In this document: positions 11,348 to 21,895 of the stretch, piece after piece | Layout: every line of letters begins with the position of its first letter | Position numbering within the stretch: position 1 is the stretch's first letter | Source of the DNA: Mesostigma viride | Taxonomy: Eukaryota; Streptophyta; Mesostigmatophyceae; Mesostigmatales; Mesostigmataceae | Assembly (NCBI GenBank): GCA_009746045.1 | Contig: RPFO01000418.1 | Location: 1,640,833-1,704,832, forward strand | Reading direction: 5' to 3' | DNA: 64,000 nucleotides | Position numbers and translations under genes: made by a program | Notes under the pieces: model-generated | What the model saw: the letters and a program-made list of their open reading frames with translations, nothing else | Told to the model about the DNA's origin: nothing | Databases searched by the model: none

Positions 11348-12621
11348 GGTCCAGTCATCCGGGTGGCATCGTGCAGCCGGCCCTCCAGGCCCAGCATGCG
11401 AATTTAGTCAGGGCTGCTCTCTTTGGGGTCGCGTGGTACGGCCCAGCCCCTGATGAACCGCACCAGCTAGTTTTGCACGGGTTCGACGATGCCGGGCTTT
11501 GTCTGTTAGGATGTGGCTCCCGTTGTCCAGCCTTGGGACAGATAGCCGCGGTTCTCCAGTGCTCCCGGGTGTTCTCCTACCTTTCTACCCCTGTGGGCCG
11601 CTCCTGCCTACGGGATGTGTTCCCCTGGCTTCCGGCTGAGGGTAATGCAGAAGTAGATGAGAACCCCTGCGACCTTCTACGGGCAGTAGAGTTCATGGAA
11701 ATCGCAGACCAGTCAGCGGGAGTAGCAGTTGGTTACCCTTCCCCTACGGACGCCCCAGTTGAGGCACAGTACACTCCAGAGTATTCAGCCTCAAGCGCAG
11801 CGTCCTGAGTCCTCCTCAGCGTCGGCTCCCTCCCCTGTCCCGTCGTCACCACGGTCGACCCGGCGTGCGTCAGTGGAGCCTACCCCTTTGGGTTTGGAGC
11901 GCGAACCTGATCATCTCTCGGCGACTGTTTCGGCGATGCAGGCCCAGATTCAGTCCCTGACCACGGCGTTCGGGGCCTTCATGGCGGCCCAAGCGCAGGC
12001 CCCGGCCACGCCAGGTGGGGTGTCTGTTGTGTCTGCGCCCCCTACCCCTTCGGTTGTTTCGGCACCTGTGGTTTCGCCTGCTCCGCGCGAGCCTTCGGTA
12101 GCTGCGGTTTCCTCGGTGGATGCGGCTCCGACGCCTCTGGTTGCCTCTGCGCCCGCGACCGACGTTTCTGCGCCTCGACGCGAGTCTTCCGCCCCAGCGG
12201 CTGTGCCCGCCGTCGCCGCCTCTGGGCCGCCCGCTGCGCCATCGCAGCCAGTGCGGGGTTTCTTTAGCGACACGGGCGATCATCCCAGGCTTTGGGAGGG
12301 CGGTCCCCCGCAGAGGATTCCGGTGCCCGACTGGAGCTTGGATGGCAACCAATCTTATGCCGGACTGCCTGTCCCTACGGGCCCTATCTATTTTCAATAT
12401 GTGGCCTGAGGGTGCGCCGGCAATGGAGACCGGCGCGCCAGTTGCGGTGGCGGGTCCGTCACGGCCCCCTCTGGCTTCGGGTCCGGCGCGGCCTCCTGTT
12501 GTACCGGTGCCGCCTGCGTCGGTGTCGGCTCCTACCCCTGCTTCGGCCCCTGCCCCTTCGGCCTCGCGGTCTTTGGCTGCGGTTGTTCGGTCCACCGGTC
12601 AGGATCCTCGCGCCACCCGCG
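11348..12621 (+). pseudogene. third ORF (ORF-X) of the outer element, N-terminal part
   Basis: Homologous to 21990-23100 and 23855-24030 of the inner element (QAQHANLVRAALFG, PHQLVLHGFDDAG, FPWLPAEGNAEVDENP, MQAQIQSLTTAFGAF, RGFFSDTGDHPRLWEGG). At least two frameshifts (about 11790 and 12395) break it. It runs directly into the TSD of the inner element at 12617-12621 and continues at 25945. Confidence 0.85.
12617..12621. other. target-site duplication CCGCG, left copy
   Basis: CCGCG abuts the 5' LTR here and follows the 3' LTR at 25940-25944. The empty-site sequence in the inner element's own ORF-X (about 24027) has a single CCGCG. This fixes the boundaries of the inner element. Confidence 0.9.
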
Positions 12622-13193
12622 TGTTACGTCGCGTAACAATTCGTTGTAGTTACGGACGTAAATTAGGTCCTTGGCCTCGGCTGTTCTTAGGTTACGTGCA
12701 GTTCTAGTTTGGACATGATTGTCCCCGTAACAGTACTGTGGTATATTGGGTGCCTTTGGGCGCCGCGCCGCGTACTTTATTAGTGGTCCTTATCCTTTTG
12801 TAGAATGTAGTGGACCGGCGTGCATTCTGTGCACCTGCTTGTGTTTATGTGTCTCGGCAGGCGAGGGCCAGATCGGCCCGAGTCTGTTGGACCGTTGGTG
12901 ACCATTTATGCACGTTCCACTCCGTGCGTGGTCACTCGGCGTGTGTTAAATGAATTAACACATATAGGCTTGGGTCACGGCAGTTTAGTTGTGTTTCCTT
13001 CCTCTTTTCCTGGAGTAAACGGGTTTGATTAAATGGCCTATGGCATATTACAGTAGTACATATGTAAATGCATTGAGATCTGGTTCGTCTCGGTCGTCTT
13101 TCGCTAGGGGTGTAAATAGAAGCGGCCTCACTAGTTTAGGTAGTATCAGGACAGGTAGAGGTAGAGGTGGCGGCCGAGGCTTGCGGCGTAACA
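12622..13193 (+). repeat. 5' LTR of inner element
   Basis: 572 bp starting TGTTACG and ending CGTAACA, a 7-bp terminal inverted repeat with the canonical TG...CA ends. Matching copies at 25368-25939 and 27285-27857. The short frames inside are not genes. Confidence 0.95.
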
Positions 13194-13194
13194 A

Positions 13195-13206
13195 TGGACT
13201 CGGAGG
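13195..13206 (+). promoter_or_regulatory. primer-binding site candidate
   Basis: TGGACTCGGAGG begins one base after the LTR. The TGG start, complementary to a tRNA CCA end, and the position are as expected for a minus-strand primer site. The tRNA was not identified. Confidence 0.6.
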
Positions 13207-13707
13207 TAGTTTAGATAGAGAGCGAGACGACGATCCTTTGCAACATACGTCATTGAATCAACCCTTCCGCGGCTGGGAAAATGAAGACGACACCTACTTG
13301 ACAGGTAATGGGCGGGTCGCCTGCGAGCTGGGGGGGTAGTGCTGCCTGATTCAGGACACGCCCTGCCTAGAAGATAGACCTGCTCGAAGCGGAAAATCCT
13401 TTTCTAGATAGTTCCTTTTCCTCGTCTTGTTTTCCTTAGAAAAGTGGTTCACTGTCGTAGATAGGTGATGTTTTCGGTTCGGTGTTAGTGAGACGATTAG
13501 CGTCTGGGTAGGTTCCACCTTTTCCTTCGTGCTGCTGTACATTAGACGGCCGCACTCGCAGAAAGTCACTGGGTCGCTGACTTTAGGACTACGAGCGCTG
13601 GACCATTGCCGCCCTCGTCATTTCGGTGATCCAGATAACCCAGCTAAGTCGACTCCTACCCCTTCCACTCCTATCGTGACTACTCAAGAACAACAAGGTG
13701 CGTTACC

Positions 13708-14100
13708 ATGAGCCAACGGCGATCTTTTACTGCTCCTTCCCATTCTTCTAGCGATAATAGTCTAGCTAAATATTACGTAGTGATTACGCCTCAATGGTCC
13801 TCCATTTTCCTTTCTTGGTCCGACGCTAGGAAGATCGTTCAGAATCGTGTATACAACGTAATTAGGTACAAGAAATTTATGTCCTTCGAAGAAGCTCAGC
13901 AGTTCCTTATAGATCATAGCCAAACAGATTTAGGCCTTCATGTACGCCCTATTCCTCATGGTCGTCCTCCAGTAGAAGCTCTAGTCTTTGCTACCCCTCC
14001 TTCTTCTCCCCCTAAACGGGCTGCATCTGCATCTGCTTCAGATACTCCTCTCACTTTGGAGTTTGGTTCCCTATCCATTACTGTTGTTAAAAAGGATTGA
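13708..14100 (+). CDS. hybrid-binding-domain (RNase H1 N-terminal type) protein
   Basis: 130 codons from an ATG to TGA, between the 5' LTR leader and gag. Residues ~21-75 (KYYVVITPQWSSIF, SWSDARKIVQN, IRYKKFMSFEEAQQFLID) match the pattern of the RNase H1 N-terminal / caulimovirus transactivator fold: an aromatic-VV start, a G/S-IF-SW turn, YKKF and EEAQ-FL. That domain binds RNA:DNA hybrids or double-stranded RNA. The C-terminal half is Pro/Ser-rich with a PPKRA patch. No catalytic RNase H domain is attached; pol has its own. A stand-alone ORF here is unusual for Ty3/gypsy elements. It might bind hybrids during reverse transcription or alter translation of the following ORFs; both are inference. 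Confidence 0.7.
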   Translation: MSQRRSFTAPSHSSSDNSLAKYYVVITPQWSSIFLSWSDARKIVQNRVYNVIRYKKFMSFEEAQQFLIDHSQTDLGLHVRPIPHGRPPVEALVFATPPSSPPKRAASASASDTPLTLEFGSLSITVVKKD

Positions 14101-14191
14101 TTTTAATTTTGTTCCTGCTGCATACCTTCAAGGTTTTTCCTTTTTCCTTTGTTGCTTTCTTCTAGATTCCTATTCCTTTACGTAATTAAAG

Positions 14192-15939
14192 ATGGATCCA
14201 GTGGGTGGAGATATGTCGCCTATACCTACCAATAATAATAATAATAATACTACTAATAACACTAACAATAACAATACTCGTGGTAACCGACGGGACTCCT
14301 TGGAAACGGTACACCATCTCACCCCTCAAGGTATTCTGCGTACCTCACCTCCTTCTCCTGTTGCTGGTGGTCGCCGTCGTCCCTCAATTACCCCACCTAC
14401 CTATGAACAACGTATTTCCCAAGTCAGATTTAGTGATGAACCTTCTTTTGTTGTGAACCAGGCCCCTGCCCCTTCTGCAACCTTGGCTCACCCCTCCAGC
14501 AGGTCCTCACACACTAACAATGCTTCTAGGCCTCCTTCCCACCCTGTGCCTTCAATGCCTGCTATTAACACGGGTCGTACCTCGGCCCCTGTCGGCCCTT
14601 CTGGGCGCCCTAGTGCAGTTCCCTTTTACCCACCTGCTTCCTGGTCCTACCCTGAGACGGCCTATGAGGCTGCCCAGGTCCCTACCCGTGTGGCTGATTT
14701 AGAAGTTAATAATGATTTCAGTACCATGCCCCTAGATGATAGGAATTATGATCATTTTGCCTATTCTCTCTTCGTGAGCAATATACTGTTCCCTTCTCCT
14801 ATGGGCACCATCCTGAAACGGTGGCTCCCTCTAGACCCCTACCCAAGACTTTTCCTATCCCTTCCTTCTATCCCGCTTATGTAGCAGTGGAAGATAGTGG
14901 CCCTATGGGAAAAACTGATTCTTCTAATCCCCCTAAGCCTCCTGCTCTTCCCCTCTTTGCCAACCTTCCTAAGCTGGATGTCAAGTCTACCCCTCAACAG
15001 TTTTTCACCTTCATTATGTTGCTCACCCAGAACACAGAGTCCTGGCAGAACCACAATAGGTGGCGCCTCTCTGATGCTGTACTAGTTCCTCATTATCTTA
15101 CTACCTGCATTACTCCTGAACTTGCTAACCTCATCCAGTGTGAGTCTCTTGCCTCTCATGCCTACCCAAACTCTGTAGCAGAATTGTTCAAGCGTTTAGA
15201 GAACCATTTAGTCCCTCCCGATGCAGATTGGCAGGATAGATTATCCTTTGGCACCTTGCAGCAGGGTACCAAGTCCTTCAAAGAATATATGAAAGAGTTT
15301 GATGCCCAGATGGTACGAATTAGGGATTTGTCGGGCGCAGAAGTACGTGCCCGCTTCCTTCAGGGCCTCAGTAGACCCTTATTGCGTGAAGTCAAGCGCC
15401 AGTTCTCTGCCTACCGTTTTACTGACCTGCCCCTCAAGCATGTGCGCCAGCATCTTTTACGAGTAGCAGATTTCTTCTCCACGCCTTCTCTTCCTACCCG
15501 TTCCCGTATTAATAATATTAGCCTTACCCCTGAGGAGGAGAACTCCTATGTAGAAGAATTAGATATCTGTGTGACTGACCTTTCAGCTCTGGATGTCTCT
15601 CATATCACCTGCTATCATTGTAAGGAAGTAGGTCATCTTAAACGTGAGTGCCCCAAGTTCCTTTCGGGTGCTCCCCCTCATCCCGACGCTCGCCCTCCTC
15701 GTACCCCTCAGCGTGCTCCTATTCGTCCCACTTCAGGACGCATTCCTTCAGCTACCCCTAGTAGGCTGAATGCTGTGCAGACAGGATCCCCAGGGTTCCC
15801 CTATGATAATCAGGCTCCCGCACCCTCTTCAATCCCTCGTGACCCTCCAGCAGTGGCTTTTCCGCCAGGGTCTTCTTCGGGGTTCGTTCCTATGGATTTG
15901 GGGGGGAGGGGGAACAGTAGGCCTGTCAGCCGGGGGTAA
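14192..15939 (+). CDS. gag: Gag polyprotein (frameshifted)
   Basis: Starts at ATG 14192 with a low-complexity Asn run and a Pro/Ser-rich segment. Near 14770-14800 the frame must shift by one base to continue into the capsid-like region: PAYVAVEDSGP, a Ty3-type capsid block with YLTTCITPELANLI and FGTLQQGTKSFKEYMKEFDA, and FLQGLSRPLLREVK. A CCHC zinc knuckle CYHCKEVGHLKREC at 15610-15651 follows, then a Pro-rich tail. Its last 170 nt overlap pol in another frame. A run of seven G (15900-15906) in the overlap could serve frameshifting between gag and pol. The break near 14780 is probably a mutation or assembly indel. Confidence 0.85.
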
Positions 15940-18900
15940 CCTGGACAGGTCCTTAGATAGTACCCCAGATAATAATTTTTGTTTGCCTGTTTTTATAACC
16001 TCTGTAGGAGCTGAATCATCCCTACCACTACGTGTGCGTCCTCTTATGTTCTTGAATGGTGGCTTAACCGTCCCTCATACTGTTGTAGACCCCTTCCTGC
16101 ATGCTGATGAACTCTTGAATGTCTCTGTGTTAGTGGATAGCGGTGCGGCTAGCTCCTTTGTGAGCGAGGCCCTAGTTAGGCGTTTAGGACTAGTCCCTAC
16201 CCCTCACACAAAAACTGTCACTGTCCATTATGCTGACGGTCGCACCAGTCATTCCCCGGGTACGGTGTCCCTTCCCCTGGTCATACAAGGACGTACGGTC
16301 AACCTGACGGCCACTATAGGCCCTATCACTACAGCTGATGTATTACTAGGATTAGATTGGCACCAGGATAATAAAATCACTATTAATTATGATACTATGG
16401 TCATTTGGTTTCCAGATAGCTCTTACTGGGTACCAGAACGTCATTATAGATTAGAAAATTTATCCTTGGTAGATATTACTCCTCCTACACCTGTTGATCC
16501 TCCTGTGAGACCTATACCTGAAGTATTAATGTCCAATGACGAATTGCGATCTGAACTAAAGGAATATGGATACCTATTATGTATGTTCCTTCAGTTAGAA
16601 GTACAGGAGATACCTATCACTAATAATAGTGTGGATATAGATGTAAATACAGTGGATACAATAGGAGTGGGATTTACTGAAAATGAAATAGTCAGATACA
16701 TGGCTGTGATAGATTCCTCAAAAGTATTTGAAGAAAAGACTCCTTCTTATCCTCCTCCTCGTTCTGTTTTACACCGTGTAGTTATCAAGGACGGTGCAGT
16801 TCCTACGCACTCTCCGATGTATAGAATGGGCCCTACAGAATTAAAGGAACTAAAACAGATTTTAGTATCACTATTAGAAGCAGGATTGATAGAGCCTAGT
16901 AACTCCCCCTACTCCGCTGGTGTCCTGTTAGTTCCTAAGCCAAATGGCAAGTTTCGCCTAGTTACTGATTATAGGAAGTTAAACGATATTACTGTGAAGT
17001 CTAAATACCCTCTACCTCGTATTGATGATATATTTAATAAGGTTAAAGGTTCTACCTGTTTCACAGTACTAGATTGTGCGGATGGTTTTTGGCAACTACG
17101 TATAGCTCCTGAGGATTGCCACAAAACCGCCTTTGCTACCCCTTTTGGGCATTACCAGTTTAGAGTAGCGGCTATGGGACTCTGTAACTCTCCTGCCTCT
17201 TTCCAAATGTTAATGAATGAAGTGCTTAGACCTGTTATGGGAAATTCCCACCTTCCTCAAGTGTCCTCTGATTTAAAGGATCCTTCCTTCTCCTCTGTTT
17301 CTTTATCTGAGCATGACCGTTCTTGTGCTCAAGCTTACTTAGATGATATCCTTATTTATTCTCCTGATTTTGAAACGCACCTACGTGATTTAAAGAAAGT
17401 ACTAGAAATCATGGCTGAAAATTCTTTATGGGCGCGCCGTGCTAAAGTTCGCTCTGGTAGAAGTGTCCCTTCTTAGGGCACGTTCTGTCAGATGCCGGGG
17501 TTGCTACCGACCCAGACAAGACTAAGTCAATTCAGGAATGGCCTACCCCTACCGACGTTAAAGGTGTACGTAGTTTCCTAGGAATTGCTTCTTACTATAG
17601 GCGTTTTATCCCGCGTTTCGCAACTATAGCAGCCCCTATTAATCATCTATTAAAGAAGGATATCCCCTTTGTTTGGAGTAGTGAATGTCAGTCGGCTTTT
17701 CAGTGTCTAAAATCCCTACTCCTCTCCCCTCCCGTACTCATCCTACCGGATACTACTAAACCCTTTGTTGTAGCTACAGATGCTAGCAAGGTAGCTATAG
17801 GGGGCGTCCTTCTCCAGGATCAGGGTCAGGGCTTACAGCCAATTGAGTATATCTCTAGGACAATGCTTCCTGCGGAGCGTAACTATCCCGTACACCAGCA
17901 AGAACTATTAGCTGTGGTGTATTGTTGCCACGCGTGGCAGCACTTCCTTAAAGGTGCTCAATTTGATGTTTGTCTGAATGAACCCTGTGAGCTTGATCCT
18001 TATAGATTAGTTATCCAGACAGATCACCGCCCTCTTACCCATCTTCTCTCACAACCCAACCTTACCCCTCGTCAAGCGCGCTGGATGGAGTTTTTAGCAC
18101 AGTTCTCCCCTTTTAAACTTCAGTATGTTAAGGGTGTAGATAACATAGTACCAGATGCACTCTCCCGTCGTGCAGATTACTCCTTTTTCGAGGACCTTGA
18201 TGTTCTCAATACTACTCTAGTTCCTACTACTATGGGTGTAACCCCGTATGGTGAACTACCTGATGATGAATCCTATGCCTACCTCTTTCATACAGCTGTT
18301 CGCATGCCTGATCTCCTTTCTCACGTAGGACTCTCTCTCCCGTGTGAGGCCCTTCCTGTGGTCTCGGTGGGGGGGGAGGGGAAAAATAAAATTTCTATAC
18401 CGCTTAGCCATATAGCGACTAGGTCAGGAAAGTCTTATGAACACATAGTCCCTCTAGGACCTCCCCTTCTCTTTGGCAAGGCGGTAGGAGATCTCTTTAA
18501 ACCTGTTCTGGATACCTCTGTAGCGATGCCTACCTCTGATCTCGAACGTCTTATTAGTAGATTTACGGCCACTGAGCCGGAAGCATTAGCTGCCATTGCT
18601 GCCCATCCCCAACAATTAGGCAAGCACCCTTGTAAATTTGTAGGTGGATTTTTATATGTGCAGATAGTGTCCAAAAACCAAATGTCCTCATTTGAGGACA
18701 TAGTCCTCGTTTGAGACGGGGGGGGTCAGGGGCGCGGTTTTGGCGCCAAATTTGGTCCTAGGGTCACTTGGTGGGTTTTGGCGCGAAACTGGGATAGGTA
18801 CTGAGCGCGCCAAGCCCCTGGGGTCGACAGGGGTCGACCGTACCTGGAAAATATGAGGCGACGAAAAGTACCTACAATAGCAAGAACATCGCAATGCAAT

Positions 18901-21816
18901 CGAGTGTTTTGTCGAGTGGCGGCTATGGGGTCGTGCCAGTTCCGAGGCTTGCCTGAATGTTATAGGGCATTATTTTGCCCCGGACGAAGACAGCATTTTA
19001 GATCGTAATCTAGTGATTTCGAAGATGCTATTCTTCACGTGCAGGTGCTTTGTATATGTCGAAAATTTTGTTCATGAACGGATTTTGGCATTGTTGAAGA
19101 AAATCTGAGAGCTACGTAGATCGCATGATAGGTCAGTTCGCAGTTCGGTTTTACAATTTCTTTTTCCGACCAGGCGCTGCGGATATCGCGAGTATGGGTT
19201 ATGGTACGCTTCTGGGCTTATGGGCGACATGGGGAGAAGAGGGACCTGGGCAGTTGCATGCGTCAAAGAGTCTCTATTTTTTTGTCGTGATGTCGCAGTC
19301 GCGCCTGGCGAAAACCAGGGCGAGCGCGAGCCATATTTTTCTTTTGCCGCAAGGCTGGGTGCTTCCCACGCGTCACCGTCCTTTAATATATATTTCTTGA
19401 GCTGGCCCGCGCAGCTGGCGGCCTGGGCGCACGTCAAGAGCAAGGTTCCGACTGTCATTCTCAACCGCATCGTTCTAAGTAAGCGTGTTAAGCGGATTGT
19501 AACCTATAACTCTCGCAGACGTGATAATTCCGGTTGCTTTCAATGCCCAACTTCGTGGTTTTGATTACGTTTATGTCCGGGGAATAACGGAAGTTTGCTG
19601 GGCAGTACTTTCTTTTCCCGCTGCGTCACTGAAAAGGTAAACGGCCTTGCGTTATCAAAACAGCAGCGACTAGAAGTCGCTGTGCTTCATTGCGATGTGA
19701 TAGTTTGATTCAACACATATACTGCCTTGTTGCTGAGAAGTTTTTCAAGGCTTTCTGGTATGTTGCCCATATGTTTCTAATGCTTCAACTCATGTCCAAG
19801 TGATCAAGACTGGCTTGGAAACTTGAGCTTGTCATGTTTACATTGTGCTTGTGTTACAACTTGTGCCTCTTTGCAGTATATGTTTCGTATATAACGTAAG
19901 GGTTCAGCATCATGGTTTAGCACCGTGGTGGCAGCCATGACCTCTACCAACGATCATGGACCTAAACTTGGCGAGTATTTGCTTCATATTTCACTCGTTG
20001 GACTGAGCTAGCTTTACACCTGCTGTATGGCCTGCACCATGGTCCCTGGTTGCCAGTTACATTTTGTCCCCCCACCCTGGCAGGCTGCAGGGTCTAGGAC
20101 TGCGAGGGTGTAACATAGACATGTTGTGGGCACCCTGGGTGCATTTTCAGGGCCAGCCATGACCTGGCCATGCCTTCTGTCTTGGCATATTGTTGACTTG
20201 AGTGCTATTTGGTCACTCGCGTAGCGACCCCCCTACATTCATAAATCGTAAACAATTATACAATGAGCATATTTCATGGATGTTAAGCATTGCAACTCTT
20301 GAACATATCATAAATGAACATGGTTCCATACCGTACCCATGGATGTGTTGACATGTGTTAGTTATTACAAATGGTATCCATGCTTAAAAATGTCCTCATT
20401 TGAGGACATTTTCTTGGTGATTAGACAATAGCAGATTCTCCCCCTCAATGGCGCCTGTATGTCCCTCCTATCTGTCGCTCCTCCTTGCTCTTTGAGTTGC
20501 ATGACTTAGCTGCTCACCAGGGTGGTAAACGGGTACGGGACCTAGTAGCCCGCTCTTACTACTGGCCTTCCCTTTTAAAGGATGTAGATGAGTATGTTAG
20601 AACCTGTCAATCTTGCCAGGAGATGAAACCCAACAATGTAGGACAGATAGCAGAGCCTAGGACCTTACCTGATCCCATCATGCCGTGGGACTCCATTATG
20701 ATGGATTTTGTAGGACCTTTTAGGAAGAATGATAGAGGTAACGCCCAGATCCTTGTTTTTGTAGATCGTTTTACTCGTATGTGTCATCTCGTGCCGTGTC
20801 CCTTAGAACTCACCGCACGCGATTGCGCACGCCTATACCTTAATAACGTATATCTATATCATGGTTTGAGTAGGCAGTTTATTAGTGATAAGGATAAGTT
20901 ATTTACTTCTGATTTTTGGCAGCAGTTCTTCGCTGCTATCGGTACCAAGGTCACCTTCGGTACTGCCTACCACTCCTCCTCGTCTCATTTAGTAGAACGT
21001 TTGAATAGGGTAGTGGAAGAAGCTCTGCGTCACTATGTGAATGGCTCTGGGAGTGATTGGGAGGATTACCTATGTTTGGTAGAGTTTTCCCTTAACAACT
21101 GCCCTCAGGCTGCGCATGGTTATACGCCCTTCTTCCTAGATACTGGTAGACAACCTCTTACCCCTACCTCTCTCTTAGCTAGTCCTTTAAGGGACAAGGA
21201 TGATGTGTCCCGGGATACTGTAGATGGTGTGCAGGCGTTATTAGATAAGATGAAGAATGCACACGACAACGCTATTGCAGGGTACCATAGGGCGCAGGCC
21301 AAATACCTTGCTAGGTTGCGTGCCTCATTAGATAGAAGAGCACCTGAGATAGAAATAGGAGATTTAGTCTTAGTAGAAGGCCCCCGTGTTGGCCGCTTCG
21401 CTCATAAGTTCGAAGCTGAACTGAAAGTGAAACTTAGGCCCGCCTTCTTAGGACCCTTCCGTGTGTTGTCTAGAGTAGGTAATTTTCTGTATGAGATAGA
21501 TATTCCTACCTCTTGGCAGACCCACTCTCGCACCTTTCATAGAAGCCAGCTGAAGCTCTATCATCAGAGCACGTTCGCTGGTAGAGAATTAGCCCCTGCC
21601 CCTTTAGAGCATAACCCGGATACTGGTGAGGTAGAGGATGAGGTAGAGGGTATCGTGGCCCATAGAGATATCAAAAAAGGCCGCGGTACCCAGCGCCAGT
21701 ATAAGGTGAAGTGGATGTATGCTCGTAGTGAGGTAGATAAGGTCTGGTATACTGAGAGTGAGCTAGATGGGTGTAGTCGCCTGCTGCAGGAGTATAAAAC
21801 CCTGCATAAGCTCTAG
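15770..21816 (+). CDS. pol: Pol polyprotein (protease-RT-RNase H-integrase-chromodomain), interrupted
   Basis: Aspartic protease VLVDSGAASSFV (~16130). RT with LVPKPNGKFRLVTDYRKLND, VLDCADGFWQLRIAP and the YLDD box (17336-17347); between LRPVMG and the YLDD strand lies an unusual ~28-residue insert. A one-base frameshift at ~17465 separates the RT thumb (FLGHVLSDAG). RNase H has VVATDASK, the HQQELLAVV helix and IQTDHRPLTHL. The 1760-bp element 18668-20427 interrupts the frame after FLYVQIA; excision with one ATAG restores it. Integrase: HHCC zinc region (HDLAAHQGG, CQSCQ) and a DDE core (MMDFVGPF, ISDKDKLF, HLVERLNRVVEEAL). A C-terminal chromodomain (VEGIVAHRD, QYKVKWMYARSEV, WYTESEL) marks it as a chromovirus. 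Confidence 0.9.
18668..20427. mobile_element. 1760-bp TIR element between RNase H and integrase
   Basis: Flanked by ATAG at 18664-18667 and 20428-20431. Inverted ends: TGTCCAAAAACCAA-ATGTCC on the left and, reverse-complemented, TGTCTAATCACCAAGAAAAT on the right. A hairpin palindrome ATGTCCTCA-TT-TGAGGACAT lies inside each end (about 18681-18700 and 20390-20409). Removing the element and one ATAG leaves an uninterrupted pol frame. No ORF resembles a transposase, so it is non-autonomous. Superfamily is not clear from a 4-bp TSD. The interior holds no recognised gene. Confidence 0.75.
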
Positions 21817-21885
21817 TTGTAGACCTTCTCCTCTCTTATGTTATGTCTGCTGTCGACGGATGGTTGGTTGTCCCCTCCCCTCCGC

Positions 21886-21895
21886 AGCCGTAATG
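21886..21895 (+). promoter_or_regulatory. splice-acceptor-like site before ORF-X start
   Basis: A C/T-rich tract (about 21868-21885) ending in CAG at 21885-21887 lies six bases upstream of the ORF-X ATG (21893). This is what a spliced subgenomic mRNA for the third ORF would need. No donor was assigned. Confidence 0.4.

Noticed and set aside
12820-13339. Arg/Gly-rich ORF in the LTR (also at 25771 and 27689)
   Set aside because: Lies in all three LTR copies and reads into different flanks; the composition comes from the GGTAGAGGTAGAGG run. No support as a gene.
17440-17480. Programmed frameshift inside RT
   Set aside because: It lies within the RT domain, where no element uses recoding, and no slippery site is present. 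A one-base mutation or assembly indel is simpler.
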